A stretch of 64,000 nt of DNA from Cryobacterium sp. Y57. GTDB lineage: Bacteria; Actinomycetota; Actinomycetes; Actinomycetales; Microbacteriaceae. Position 1 is the stretch's first letter; each line of letters opens with the position of its first letter. The stretch covers positions 248,001-312,000 of the forward strand of contig NZ_PJJL01000071.1 of NCBI RefSeq assembly GCF_002929505.1, read 5' to 3'. The notes beneath the pieces are model-generated. The model worked only from the letters and a program-made list of their open reading frames with translations. It had not been told where the DNA came from and did not search any database. Shown piece after piece: positions 36,639-44,425 of this stretch. Position numbers and translations under genes: made by a program.

Positions 36639-37125
36639 TCTGCCGGACCATGAGTCCCCCACTCCAAGCCTTCATCCGACCGTCAGCCCTCAGGTGGAGC
36701 TGGCCCGAAAACTCAATCTGCTACTTGATGTGGTTGTGGCCGAAGGCAACACTCCATATACCTACAAGCAGATCGAGTACGGGCTCAAGAACAAGGGTGT
36801 CGCCTTGTCCCGGGCACGCTGGGCGTACATGATCACGGGCGAGGGCCCGCTCGTCACTGACGCCGCTCTCCTCACCGGAATCGGTGAATTCTTCCGCATT
36901 CCTCCGGAATATCTGATCCACTCCGATGGCGAACTGCCTGACCGCGTAGACGCCCAACTCACGTTTGTGAAGAGCCTCCGCGTGCGGAGGGTCGTCAGTT
37001 TCGCAGCGCGAATGCTCGGGGATGTGTCTCCCGAGACCTTGCGTTCCATAACAGAGCTCCTCGAAGCAGAATCACCTCACCTCGATGCTCCAGGGTCGGA
37101 GACCCAGCGTCGTCATGAGGTCTAA
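36616..37125 (+). CDS. XRE-like helix-turn-helix regulator
   Basis: A 169-residue protein starting MGSILLSNLPDHESP, 23 bases before the end of the membrane-protein gene. The middle (ARKLNLLLDVVVAEGNTPYT, GLKNKGVALSRARWAYMITG, ALLTGIGEFFRIPPEYLI) is the five-helix pattern of XRE-type domains encoded beside MAB_1171c-like genes. The C-terminal part (FVKSLRVRRVVSFAARMLGD, SPETLRSITELLEA) is helical and may oligomerise. It probably controls the module promoter at 35048-35116 and could be the substrate of the ImmA/IrrE-like protease (inference). Confidence 0.78.
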   Translation: MGSILLSNLPDHESPTPSLHPTVSPQVELARKLNLLLDVVVAEGNTPYTYKQIEYGLKNKGVALSRARWAYMITGEGPLVTDAALLTGIGEFFRIPPEYLIHSDGELPDRVDAQLTFVKSLRVRRVVSFAARMLGDVSPETLRSITELLEAESPHLDAPGSETQRRHEV

Positions 37126-37969
37126 ACGACAAGCTCAAACGAACGCCGCCCGTCGCGTGGCTGCCGATGATTGGGAGGCCACCTTCCGTCAAATGGCACT
37201 GTACGACTTCGGTAACGACGTCAACATTGGTTTCGTCCTGGCGTATTTTAGGAGCTTCGCCGTTCCGCAAATATCGAACGCGCTTCTCGCGTCCGGCGAA
37301 ATCACGCACAGCCCGGGCAAACGGTCGACGGACATCGGAATTGTTGTGTATGAAATCATTACGCACGGTTTTGACAGCGAGCGGGGGCGCACCCTGGTGA
37401 GCCTGCTGCGCCGCGTGCATGCGGGCGTTCCCGGTACCGATGATGATTTTCTCTACGTGCTGATTAGCCTGCTTATCGCGCCGCTACGGTGGCTTGATAG
37501 CCACGGATGGCGAGCCGTGGAGCCAACAGAACGCGCAGCGGCACACCGCTTCTTCTTTGAGCTCGGCCAGCGCATCGGGCTCGAGACAATTCCCACCAGT
37601 TTTAACGAAGCAGCGGTGTTCTTCGACGATTACGAAGCGTTACACGTGGCGCCATCCGCTGCAGGAATTGCTCGCACAACCTCAGCCCTCCCCGCATTCA
37701 CCACTAGGCTCCCCCACTTGGTGCGCCGTTGGGACCGAGAAATCCTGGGCGCGCTCATTGGCGACGTGCGGGTGAGCGCGGCCCTCGGCCTACCAACGCC
37801 CAGCCGCGGTTTGACCGCAGCAGTGCATGCACTCCTGAAGGTGCGGAACCTGCGTACCGCGCATTCGGCACCTTTAGAACTGCCAATCTTTACTTCTGGT
37901 GCGGCGACGACGATCTACCCGAGCGGTTACAGGCTTTCCGAAATCGGCCCGCCGGAGTCGCGCCGGTAG
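37115..37969 (+). CDS. MpaB-family oxygenase (DUF2236)
   Basis: A 284-residue protein with the signatures of the MpaB/latex-clearing oxygenase family: GEITHSPGKRSTDIGIVVYE, HGFDSERGRTLVSLLRRVHA, then DDFLYVLISLLIAPLRWLDS with GWRAVEPTE. The conserved His and Arg residues that hold a b-type haem in this family appear to be present. Relatives cleave prenyl chains or rubber oxidatively, or are redox proteins of unknown substrate. It starts 11 bases inside the regulator gene, so it is the apparent output enzyme of the module. An ATG at 37085 is a less likely start. Confidence 0.85.
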   Translation: MRSKRQAQTNAARRVAADDWEATFRQMALYDFGNDVNIGFVLAYFRSFAVPQISNALLASGEITHSPGKRSTDIGIVVYEIITHGFDSERGRTLVSLLRRVHAGVPGTDDDFLYVLISLLIAPLRWLDSHGWRAVEPTERAAAHRFFFELGQRIGLETIPTSFNEAAVFFDDYEALHVAPSAAGIARTTSALPAFTTRLPHLVRRWDREILGALIGDVRVSAALGLPTPSRGLTAAVHALLKVRNLRTAHSAPLELPIFTSGAATTIYPSGYRLSEIGPPESRR

Positions 37970-37995
37970 CACATCGGAACGTCCGTCGCCCAGGG

Positions 37996-38322
37996 TCAGT
38001 GCCCGGTACCGCCAGCGATGGCGTACGACCACAACTCGCTGCTGACACCGACCGGGCGCGCGGCCGGTTCGCCCTCTTTCGGCGTCTCGCTACGGTGTCC
38101 GTGGGCGAACGACGGGGAAGTCAACCAGGCCTGGAACGATTCTTCGTCGGCCCAGCGGGTCAGGACCAGCCAGGTGAGGCGGTCATCGGTCGGCTTCAAC
38201 AGCTCGAAGCCCTCGAAGCCGGGCCGGTCGTCGACGGCGCCAGCACGGGCAGCAAATCGGCGGGCAAGCTCGTCGCCGCCGTCGCTCGGCACGGTGATGG
38301 CGTTAATTTTGATAATCGTCAT
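37996..38322 (-). CDS. ABM-domain monooxygenase (IsdG/MhuD-like)
   Basis: A 108-residue antibiotic-biosynthesis-monooxygenase domain: MTIIKINAITVPSDGGDELA, then FAARAGAVDDRPGFEGFELL, LTWLVLTRWADEESFQAWLT and SFAHGHR. The N-terminal N (KINAI) and late H fit the haem-degrading IsdG/MhuD group, which frees iron from haem. Without structure this is only a probable assignment. The ATG at 38322 was chosen over an upstream one, which would add 31 Arg-rich residues. It converges on the MpaB gene with a 26-base gap; a haem link between them is tempting but unproven. Confidence 0.82.
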   Translation of the reverse strand: MTIIKINAITVPSDGGDELARRFAARAGAVDDRPGFEGFELLKPTDDRLTWLVLTRWADEESFQAWLTSPSFAHGHRSETPKEGEPAARPVGVSSELWSYAIAGGTGH

Positions 38323-38575
38323 GAAACTGCTTTCTGTTCGAACGCTCGAAGGGTATTTCCTCCATGCTGCCACTCTCAGCTGCCAGCCCGCCCCGGCGCC
38401 ACTGCGAGCAGCCACAGCCGTGCGATCGGCGTATCTGGATCCCCCGGCACAACGCGTTCCCTATGCTGAACCTACGCGACCTTTCTCCTGATCGGTCCGG
38501 GCGTGCCGGACTGAAAACGTGATCGACCGTGTGTAACCGAATTTTTCCCGTAATTTCAACCCTGTTGGAGCTGCT

Positions 38576-38869
38576 GTGCCGATCACCGCTTTTCTCGATA
38601 TCCATATCAAGCCCGAGTCCCTCGCCGAGGCTCCCGAGCTGTTACGCAACACTCTGCTCACCACCCGCGCCTTTGATGGATGCCTCGGTGTCGATGTGCT
38701 CGTCGACACCGAAGACCCCACGCATTTTGTACTCGTGGAACAGTGGGTCTCACTGGAGCACGATGCCGCCTACCGCACGTATCGTGCTGGGCCGGGTAAA
38801 TCTTCTTTGGGACCGATCTTGTCCGGCACGCCCCTGCTCACCAAGTTTGAGACCGCCACAGACATCTGA
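38576..38869 (+). CDS. Small ABM-domain monooxygenase (quinol monooxygenase type)
   Basis: A 97-residue ABM protein with a GTG start: ITAFLDIHIKPESLAEAPEL, LLTTRAFDGCLGVDVLVDTE, HFVLVEQWVSLEHDAAYRTY. The fold is a ferredoxin-like dimer that oxidises aromatic or quinol substrates without cofactor, but many members have no known substrate. It differs from the IsdG-like neighbour, to which it is divergent across 253 bases that hold no other gene. Confidence 0.82.
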   Translation: MPITAFLDIHIKPESLAEAPELLRNTLLTTRAFDGCLGVDVLVDTEDPTHFVLVEQWVSLEHDAAYRTYRAGPGKSSLGPILSGTPLLTKFETATDI

Positions 38870-38966
38870 CGCAACCGCCGCCGATGCCGTTCGAAACCCT
38901 CACCGCTAGGGCCGTTGGCGCACCGGTCTTCTCGTGCTCGATCACGTTGCCTATGCTGGAGGGTAT

Positions 38967-39629
38967 ATGCGACTTCTCCTGATCCGCCATGGCCAGACTC
39001 CCGGCAACGTTCTCGGGCGGCTTGATACCGCGCATCCCGGGCCTGGCCTGACCGATCTCGGTCTGCGCCAGGCCGCTGCTATTCCCGATGCGCTGCGCTC
39101 CGAACCAATTGACGCGATCTTCGTGTCGACGCTTATTCGCACCCACCTGACCGCGCAGCCGCTCGCGGCCGATCGCGGCCTGGAGTTACGGGTCGGGACC
39201 GGGTTGCACGAGATCGAGGCCGGCTCGATCGAGGGGTTACGCGATCGAGCCTCCGTTCGCACGTACCTGGAGACCGTGATGGCGTGGGGCACCGGCAACC
39301 TGAATAAGAGGATGCCGGGAGCTGACGACGGCCACGGCTTCTTCCGGCGCTTCGATGCCGACATCGCGCTTGCAGCCGCCGACTCTGAGGTCGCTGCGGT
39401 CTTCAGCCATGGCGCAGCTATTCGTGTCTGGACCGCTGCCCGCGCGCAAAACGTACCGGCGAGCTTTGCGGGAGAGCACGAGCTCGACAACACCGGTGTC
39501 GTGGAATTCATTGGCTCGCCCGAGGAGGGCTGGACCCTGCTGTCTTGGGCCGGCCTGCCGGTGGGCGGGATGGCCCTTGCCGACCTGGGTGCTGCCGACC
39601 CCCTGGGTGATCCGCTCCCCGGGGTGTGA
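38967..39629 (+). CDS. Histidine phosphatase family protein
   Basis: A 220-residue phosphoglycerate-mutase-like phosphatase. The catalytic motif LLLIRHGQTPGNV is at the N-terminus with the phospho-accepting His at residue 7, IFVSTLIRTHLTAQPLA supplies the second arginine, the acid is in LHEIEAG, and AVFSHGAAIRVW carries the second His. GGAGG four bases before the ATG sets the start. Substrates in this family range from sugar phosphates to signalling nucleotides; none can be assigned. Confidence 0.9.
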   Translation: MRLLLIRHGQTPGNVLGRLDTAHPGPGLTDLGLRQAAAIPDALRSEPIDAIFVSTLIRTHLTAQPLAADRGLELRVGTGLHEIEAGSIEGLRDRASVRTYLETVMAWGTGNLNKRMPGADDGHGFFRRFDADIALAAADSEVAAVFSHGAAIRVWTAARAQNVPASFAGEHELDNTGVVEFIGSPEEGWTLLSWAGLPVGGMALADLGAADPLGDPLPGV

Positions 39630-39696
39630 GCCAGCGGGGGTGAGCCGGGATGTGCGGGTTGGGGTATCCGTTCTCCGATCTGAAGCTCCAGCCCCG

Positions 39697-40047
39697 CTAC
39701 TTCGGCCGGGCGCGGGGAACCCGGGGCCGCACCAGAGCATGGCTGTCGCGCAACAGCTGTTCAACCAGCTCGACAGGCACATGGCCGTCGAGCAGGATCG
39801 TGATCCAGTGCTTTTTATTCAGGTGATAGCCCGGCGTGATCCACAGCGAAAATTCTGCGCGTAGGGCACGACTTTCTTCCGGATCACACTTGAGCGACAC
39901 CGTGAACGGCTCGCCCGCCAGGGCTGCGAGGGCAAAGATTTTGCCGTTGACACTGGTCTTGAACACGCTCGTCTCGTCGCCGAATGGAAATGTCTCTACC
40001 GCCTGGGGCAGGCCCAGACAGAGGTCGACGAGCGCGTCCGGGGTCAC
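39697..40047 (-). CDS. MmcQ/YjbR-family protein
   Basis: A 116-residue protein with a GTG start. ALVDLCLGLPQAVETFPFGD, SVNGKIFALAAL, TVSLKCDPEESRALRAEF, then ITPGYHLNKKHWITILLDG are the standard MmcQ/YjbR sequence. The fold resembles a DNA-binding domain, but function is unproven. It lies 20 bases downstream of the luciferase-like gene on the same strand and is probably co-transcribed. Confidence 0.9.
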   Translation of the reverse strand: MTPDALVDLCLGLPQAVETFPFGDETSVFKTSVNGKIFALAALAGEPFTVSLKCDPEESRALRAEFSLWITPGYHLNKKHWITILLDGHVPVELVEQLLRDSHALVRPRVPRARPK

Positions 40048-40067
40048 TCTGCCAACCTAGCCCTGAG

Positions 40068-41066
40068 CTAGACAGCGACGAGGTTCATCGCATCGGCCGT
40101 GAGCTCGACCGAGCGCAGGCGATCCTCGACCAACGGAGACTGGTGAGCGAGGATGAGCTCATCGGCCCCGGTTCCCTCGGCGAACTCCTCGAGGTAGGCG
40201 CGCACCTCATCGGCGGTACCCACCGCCGAATAACGCATCATGTCGGCGATATTGCGGCCCTCCGGCGTGGTCAAAAACATTTCGATCTGGTCGTCGTCGT
40301 ATTCGGGGGTTGCCGGCCCGCGAGAGAGCATGCCGCGCACCCGGGTGCGGCGGGTCGACTCAAACTGTGCCACTGCATCCGCTTTATCGTCGGCGGCGAT
40401 CACGTTGGCCGCGATGATGAGGTGTGGCGCTGCAAGCTGCTCTGACGGTGTGAAATCACGGCGGTAGAGCGCGATCGCTTCGTGCAACGCGTCGGGCGCG
40501 AAATGCGAGGCAAAAGCGTAGGGCAGGCCGAGCGCTGCGGCGAGTCCGGCACCGAACAGCGACGATCCGAGAATGTACAGCGGCACATTGGTTCCGGCCC
40601 CCGGCACGGCCTGTACGCCGGGCACGATCGACTGGCCACGCAGGTAGGCCTGCAGCTCTATGACGTCCTGCGGAAACTGGTCAGAAGCGCGCGGATCGCG
40701 GCGCATCGCCCGAGCGGTATTCTGGTCGCTGCCGGGCGCGCGTCCCAGACCCAGGTCGATGCGGTCGGGATAGAGCTCGGCGAGGGTTCCGTACTGTTCG
40801 GCGATCACGAGCGGTGAGTGATTGGGCAGCATGACGCCGCCGGATCCGAGCCGAATCGTGCTGGTCTGCCCAGCCACGTGCCCGATCAGAATGCTCGTCG
40901 CCGATGATCCGATGGTCGGCATGTTGTGGTGCTCGGCGTACCAGACCCGCTCATACCCGTGTTTTTCGGCCGTCTGGGCCAGCGCAACACTCCCCGCGAA
41001 GCTCTCCCGAGCGGTCTGGCCGGGGGTGATCGGAGCAAGGTCAAGGATGGAGAGCGCAAGAGTCAT
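40068..41066 (-). CDS. LLM-class flavin-dependent oxidoreductase
   Basis: A 332-residue luciferase-like monooxygenase of the MsnO8 type. It starts [20 protein letters not shown], then [20 protein letters not shown], and has [40 protein letters not shown] and, near the end, [20 protein letters not shown]. The barrel binds reduced FMN; the substrate is unknown. Its start lies 26 bases inside the tail of a truncated methyltransferase-like frame, another hint that the latter is degenerate. Confidence 0.92.
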   Translation of the reverse strand: MTLALSILDLAPITPGQTARESFAGSVALAQTAEKHGYERVWYAEHHNMPTIGSSATSILIGHVAGQTSTIRLGSGGVMLPNHSPLVIAEQYGTLAELYPDRIDLGLGRAPGSDQNTARAMRRDPRASDQFPQDVIELQAYLRGQSIVPGVQAVPGAGTNVPLYILGSSLFGAGLAAALGLPYAFASHFAPDALHEAIALYRRDFTPSEQLAAPHLIIAANVIAADDKADAVAQFESTRRTRVRGMLSRGPATPEYDDDQIEMFLTTPEGRNIADMMRYSAVGTADEVRAYLEEFAEGTGADELILAHQSPLVEDRLRSVELTADAMNLVAV

Positions 41067-41418
41067 ACTGGGGGCAACACCGCTGCGCCGAATTCGTTAC
41101 CCGGTTCTTGGAAGGTTCCCGGATTCGCTTGGTCGGGTCAATCGTGGGGCGTCGCTCGGCTGCGGCATCACTCGCCTGAAACAAACCGTCCGACACCGGG
41201 CACGAATCGCCCGACCCGCGCACCGTAGCTGCGGTAATCGGAGTGCTCAGCCCGATGACCCCAAGAACCACGAGCATGGCGCCGACCAAACCCAACGAGA
41301 TCGCTGACACGATCACCCCGACGTTCATCGCCCAGAGTGTGCCGTGCGGTATGAAGGCCAGGGCTGCCAGCAGGAGGAATTGCCCGGTCACCAGTCCGAG
41401 TGCGAGTGCACGTTTCAT
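41041..41418 (-). pseudogene. Truncated isoprenylcysteine methyltransferase-like membrane protein
   Basis: The first ~80 residues look like the start of an actinobacterial ICMT/PEMT-type methyltransferase: GLVTGQFLLLAALAFIPHG, ISLGLVGAMLVVLGVIGLS, then PVSDGLFQ where the family has V-T-D-G-L/V-Y-R. After that the family has R-H-P-x-Y and the AdoMet-binding helices, but here the text is ASDAAAERRPTIDPTKR and ends at 125 aa instead of ~200. The catalytic region is missing, so the gene is a broken remnant next to the luciferase-like gene. Confidence 0.6.
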
Positions 41419-41705
41419 AATGCGAGGATACGCCCGGTTGGAACGAGCACAACTGCCGGTCAACGCCAGATCACCGCTGTGTCATGAAATGAAACATTTT
41501 CGCTTTTTGGCAGACAAACACACGATGACAAGTTAACCTCGTACGAATAGACCAGCTCCGCCGCCGCCGCCGGAGAGTGACATCGGGCTTCGATTCCGAT
41601 CGCGTGTCGACTTATCGCGCACGATCGGCTCGAGGCACGCGCCTGCTCCGGCCGGTGCATTCGCCCGGCACCTCTGACGAGATGCCCCGCTGAAGTGGAA
41701 CCACC
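41419..41705. other. Spacer with an AT-rich core
   Basis: No gene is supported in these 287 bases. An AT-rich tract (about 41480-41545, including GAAACATTTTCGCTTTTTGG and AGTTAACC) contrasts with the GC-rich surroundings and may hold the promoter of the following small ORF or of the truncated gene. Confidence 0.4.
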
Positions 41706-41900
41706 ATGACCGACGACGAACTCCTGCTTGAAATCGACTACACCGGCTATGACAGCTCGTGCCGCGATCCGCACATCACACCGGCCGAGGACCTCGTTGA
41801 GTGCCGACGCCTGCGCGGCCACGGTGACGAACCCCACGGTACCAGGGCCGGCATGCGCGCCATCCGCTGGCTAACCGGCGCCGCTCCCCTCGCTGCGTAG
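41706..41900 (+). CDS. Small hypothetical protein (64 aa)
   Basis: ATG start with GTGGAA seven bases upstream. The beginning MTDDELLLEIDYTGYDSSCR is acidic and the end is basic and hydrophobic (MRAIRWLTGAAPLAA). No family recognised. The antisense frame over the same bases is longer but Ser/Ala-rich without a ribosome site, so I prefer this one with low confidence. Confidence 0.4.
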   Translation: MTDDELLLEIDYTGYDSSCRDPHITPAEDLVECRRLRGHGDEPHGTRAGMRAIRWLTGAAPLAA

Positions 41901-41978
41901 ATACCCGACTGCTGGCTCAACCTCGACCCATCAACGTGTCACACCACCAGCTAAATAGCTGCCTCACGGTTGCAGCCA

Positions 41979-42033
41979 CCATGCTGTATGTCGTCGAGAT
42001 TCAAGTGACAGCTTCCTCCATGCTGTATGTCGT
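41979..42033. repeat. 16-bp direct repeat before the glycosylase-like gene
   Basis: CCATGCTGTATGTCGT occurs at 41979-41994 and again at 42018-42033, exact, 39 bases apart, in an otherwise empty 180-base spacer. The second copy lies 48 bases before the proposed GTG start, a typical place for an activator or repressor site. Confidence 0.7.
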
Positions 42034-42080
42034 GGCTCGGCCCTCGGCCGGCCGCCACGTTCCGCGGGTATCCTCGACAG

Positions 42081-42941
42081 GTGTATTCAACCGACCAGAC
42101 CCGAGTACTCGGGACCGCCGAGTGGCGCAGCCTCGAGCAGGCCCACGAAGAACGCGCCGACGCGTTTACCCGTGGCCGCCGCGAGCGCGCGGCAACCGGC
42201 CAGACGCATCCGGTCGAGGATTTTCTGTTCACCTACTACCCGTTTCGTCCCGGCTTGTTGCGCCGCTGGCATCCCGGAGCCGGCGTGCTGTTGCAGGGCG
42301 CTGCCGCCGAGCCTCGCGCGAACTGGAAGTGGTACCGTCGCGAAGGTAGCGACAGCCAGGTGGATGCCGCCGCCTTCTTCGAGAAGAACGAGCGCGTCTT
42401 GCGCTTCATCGGGTCACTGCTCAGTGCGACTCGCCAACGCCCCGCCCAGTTTGGCTGTTTCGGACTGCACGAATGGGCGATGGTCTACCGCCAGGGCGAG
42501 CACCGGCATGTTGCGCCGCTGCGGCTCGGCCAGAGCGACACCGACGGCGTCGTCGACGGCAATCGCGTGGCCTGCAGCCATTTCGACGCGTTTCGGTTCT
42601 TCACCCCCGCCGCTATTGGTCGCAACCAACTGCAACCGACGAGGGAGAACCAGCCAGTTCTGGAGCAGCCGGGGTGCCTGCACGCCGGAATGGACATCTA
42701 CAAGTGGGTGATCAAGCTCGGCCCGCTCGTTCCCGGCGAGGTTTTGCTCGACTCCTTCGAACTTGCGCGCGACATTCGCCAGCTCGACATGGAGGCCTCA
42801 CCCTATGACCTCGCCGCATGGGGCTACGCGCCGGTCGCGGTTGAGACTGCCGCCGGTAAAGCGGAGTATGTGCGCCGCCAGCGCGGTTTCACCGAGCGCA
42901 GCAACGTCTTACGTGACCGCGTCGTGGGCCTGCTCGCTTAG
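42081..42941 (+). CDS. Protein annotated in relatives as 3-methyladenine DNA glycosylase
   Basis: A 286-residue protein with a GTG start. Highly conserved actinobacterial segments are visible: HPVEDFLFTYYPFRPGLLRR, FGCFGLHEWAMVYRQGEHRH, CSHFDAFRFFTP, QPTRENQPVLEQPGCLHAGM, DIYKWVIKLGPLVP and ASPYDLAAWGYAPVAVET. Proteins like this are often labelled 3-methyladenine DNA glycosylase, but I see no helix-hairpin-helix or known glycosylase motif, so the label should be treated with caution. A GTG in a 16-base distance from the direct repeats upstream is uncertain; a start at 42027 is also open. Confidence 0.72.
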   Translation: MYSTDQTRVLGTAEWRSLEQAHEERADAFTRGRRERAATGQTHPVEDFLFTYYPFRPGLLRRWHPGAGVLLQGAAAEPRANWKWYRREGSDSQVDAAAFFEKNERVLRFIGSLLSATRQRPAQFGCFGLHEWAMVYRQGEHRHVAPLRLGQSDTDGVVDGNRVACSHFDAFRFFTPAAIGRNQLQPTRENQPVLEQPGCLHAGMDIYKWVIKLGPLVPGEVLLDSFELARDIRQLDMEASPYDLAAWGYAPVAVETAAGKAEYVRRQRGFTERSNVLRDRVVGLLA

Positions 42942-43134
42942 ATAAACTCCCCCGCTTGCCATCGTGACGGGTTGCCAGACTCTTCTCAGGCTTTGCCATC
43001 GCCCCCGCGGACGCCCCTTATGGCGGCGATCGACCCACGTCACGGCCAGCATCATCTCCGCCAAAAACGATGCCTGACACCCATTTGGGGTGCGTCGACC
43101 AAACCGGATGGAGCCGAGCTCCGGACCATCTGTG

Positions 43135-43157
43135 CGGCCCGAGTGAACTTCGGGCCG
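43135..43157. promoter_or_regulatory. Hairpin in the 5-prime leader of a secreted-protein gene
   Basis: CGGCCCGA and TCGGGCCG form a perfect 8-bp stem with a seven-base loop, ending 26 bases before the ATG at 43184. It has no T tract, so it is more likely an mRNA-stabilising or translation-control structure than a terminator. The remainder of the 242-base spacer shows nothing else. Confidence 0.45.
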
Positions 43158-43183
43158 GAACAGAACAACGAATAGGAGCTCTC

Positions 43184-43741
43184 ATGAATATGATCACGAA
43201 GCACACAAACGTTCGCAAGATCACCGCGTTGGGAATCACCGGCGCGGCAGCATCCGCTCTCATCATTGGAGGCTTTGTCGCCCCCGCTCAGGCGTTTGAC
43301 GGCGACAGCACCAGCACGACCACGAGCACCGACAGCTCGTCCGAGCAGGACCGCCTTGACGTTATCGGCGACCTGTTCAACCTCTCTGGCAACGACTCGA
43401 CCGGCAACGGCGTGCTCGGGAACGACACCTCCGTCGGGGGCGTCGGCAACGGCCCAATCCTGGGCGGCGGCGTCGTCAACGGTCCGCTGGTCGATGACTC
43501 GCTCAACAGCGACATCGGTGATGTCGCGTCGGGCAACGAGGTCGGCAACGACGCGTCCGTCGGCAGCGGCAACGACGTTGTCGCACCGATCGAAGCTCCC
43601 GTCACCGCCCCGGTTGACGCCGGTAACGGCACCGATGTTGGCACCGACGTCGGTGGCGTCGACGTTGAAAACATCGACGGCTCGGTCGACTCGATCGTCA
43701 ACGATGTTCTCGGCGACCTCGGACTCGGCCTCGGACGCTAA
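43184..43741 (+). CDS. Secreted low-complexity Gly/Asp/Asn/Val protein
   Basis: A 185-residue protein with a clear Sec signal (KITALGITGAAASALIIGGF, cleavage after AQA at residue 37). The mature part lacks Trp, Tyr and Cys and is built of repeats of G-N/D-x-V type (NGVLGNDTSVGGVGNGPILG, SGNEVGNDASVGSGNDVV). Such acidic, disordered, repeat-rich exoproteins occur in Microbacteriaceae; some bind calcium or sit in the cell envelope. No motif proves this. GGAG precedes the ATG, and a strong terminator follows at 43761. Confidence 0.8.
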   Translation: MNMITKHTNVRKITALGITGAAASALIIGGFVAPAQAFDGDSTSTTTSTDSSSEQDRLDVIGDLFNLSGNDSTGNGVLGNDTSVGGVGNGPILGGGVVNGPLVDDSLNSDIGDVASGNEVGNDASVGSGNDVVAPIEAPVTAPVDAGNGTDVGTDVGGVDVENIDGSVDSIVNDVLGDLGLGLGR

Positions 43742-43760
43742 CGCGTTCGACTAGAAGTGA

Positions 43761-43796
43761 GGGCGTCTCCCACTCGGGGGCGCCCTTTTCGTTTTT
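43761..43796 (+). terminator. Rho-independent terminator
   Basis: GGGCGTCTCC pairs with GGGGGCGCCC (ten pairs, two of them G-T) around the loop CACTC, followed by TTTTCGTTTTT. It ends transcription of the secreted-protein gene. The last T of the tract is the first base of the stop codon complement of the ankyrin gene on the other strand. Confidence 0.9.
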
Positions 43797-44209
43797 CAGC
43801 CGCGCTGGTACGACTCGATGACCTCGCGCATGCGCGGCAGGCCGAACTGGTCGGCGATAGCCACGCCACTGTGCGTGCCGAGGCGGGGGTCGGCATCCGC
43901 TTCGAGCAGCAACCGCAGAATCACCTCGTTGTTTCGAAAAACCGCGCAGGAAATGGCGGACTGGCCCATCGTGTTGATAGCGGATGTGTCCGCCCCGCGC
44001 CGCAGCAGCTCGGCGACAGTATCGGGGTGCTGCTGGTACGCGGCCACGATCAGAAGCGTGTCTCCACGCGGGTTGACTACGTCGAGGGGAACTCCGGCGT
44101 CGATCATCTCGCCCAGCGGGCCGGTCAGGCCGTCGCGAGCGAGGTCGAAAACGCCCTCGATGACCTGCGGGCTAATAGCTCCGCCGGGTACTTGCGTGTT
44201 TTCGTTCAC
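43796..44209 (-). CDS. Ankyrin-repeat protein
   Basis: A 137-residue cytosolic protein of about three ankyrin repeats: MIDAGVPLDVVNPRGDTLLI, AELLRRGADTSAINTMGQSA and LLLEADADPRLGTHSGVAIA. Repeats end with the usual short C-terminal helix. Such small ankyrin proteins act as protein-binding partners; some relatives are encoded beside catalase, but no catalase gene is here. It converges on the secreted-protein gene. Confidence 0.9.
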   Translation of the reverse strand: MNENTQVPGGAISPQVIEGVFDLARDGLTGPLGEMIDAGVPLDVVNPRGDTLLIVAAYQQHPDTVAELLRRGADTSAINTMGQSAISCAVFRNNEVILRLLLEADADPRLGTHSGVAIADQFGLPRMREVIESYQRG

Positions 44210-44425
44210 TGACTACTCCTGCTCGACAATCGTGTACCCAGCGTATCCGTATCGGTCCGTCGTGCGAGGTGCAGGTCACAGTTTGGGTTCCTGGGTGGCT
44301 GGACCTGGCGGCGCGATGGATGGGATGCCGCACTCGGAGCGCGCCGACGTGGATCGCCGAGTTCCTACCTGACGAGAATGTGACGCATCGGGAACCGCCT
44401 GGTTACGACGTACCGCTACCGCGCG

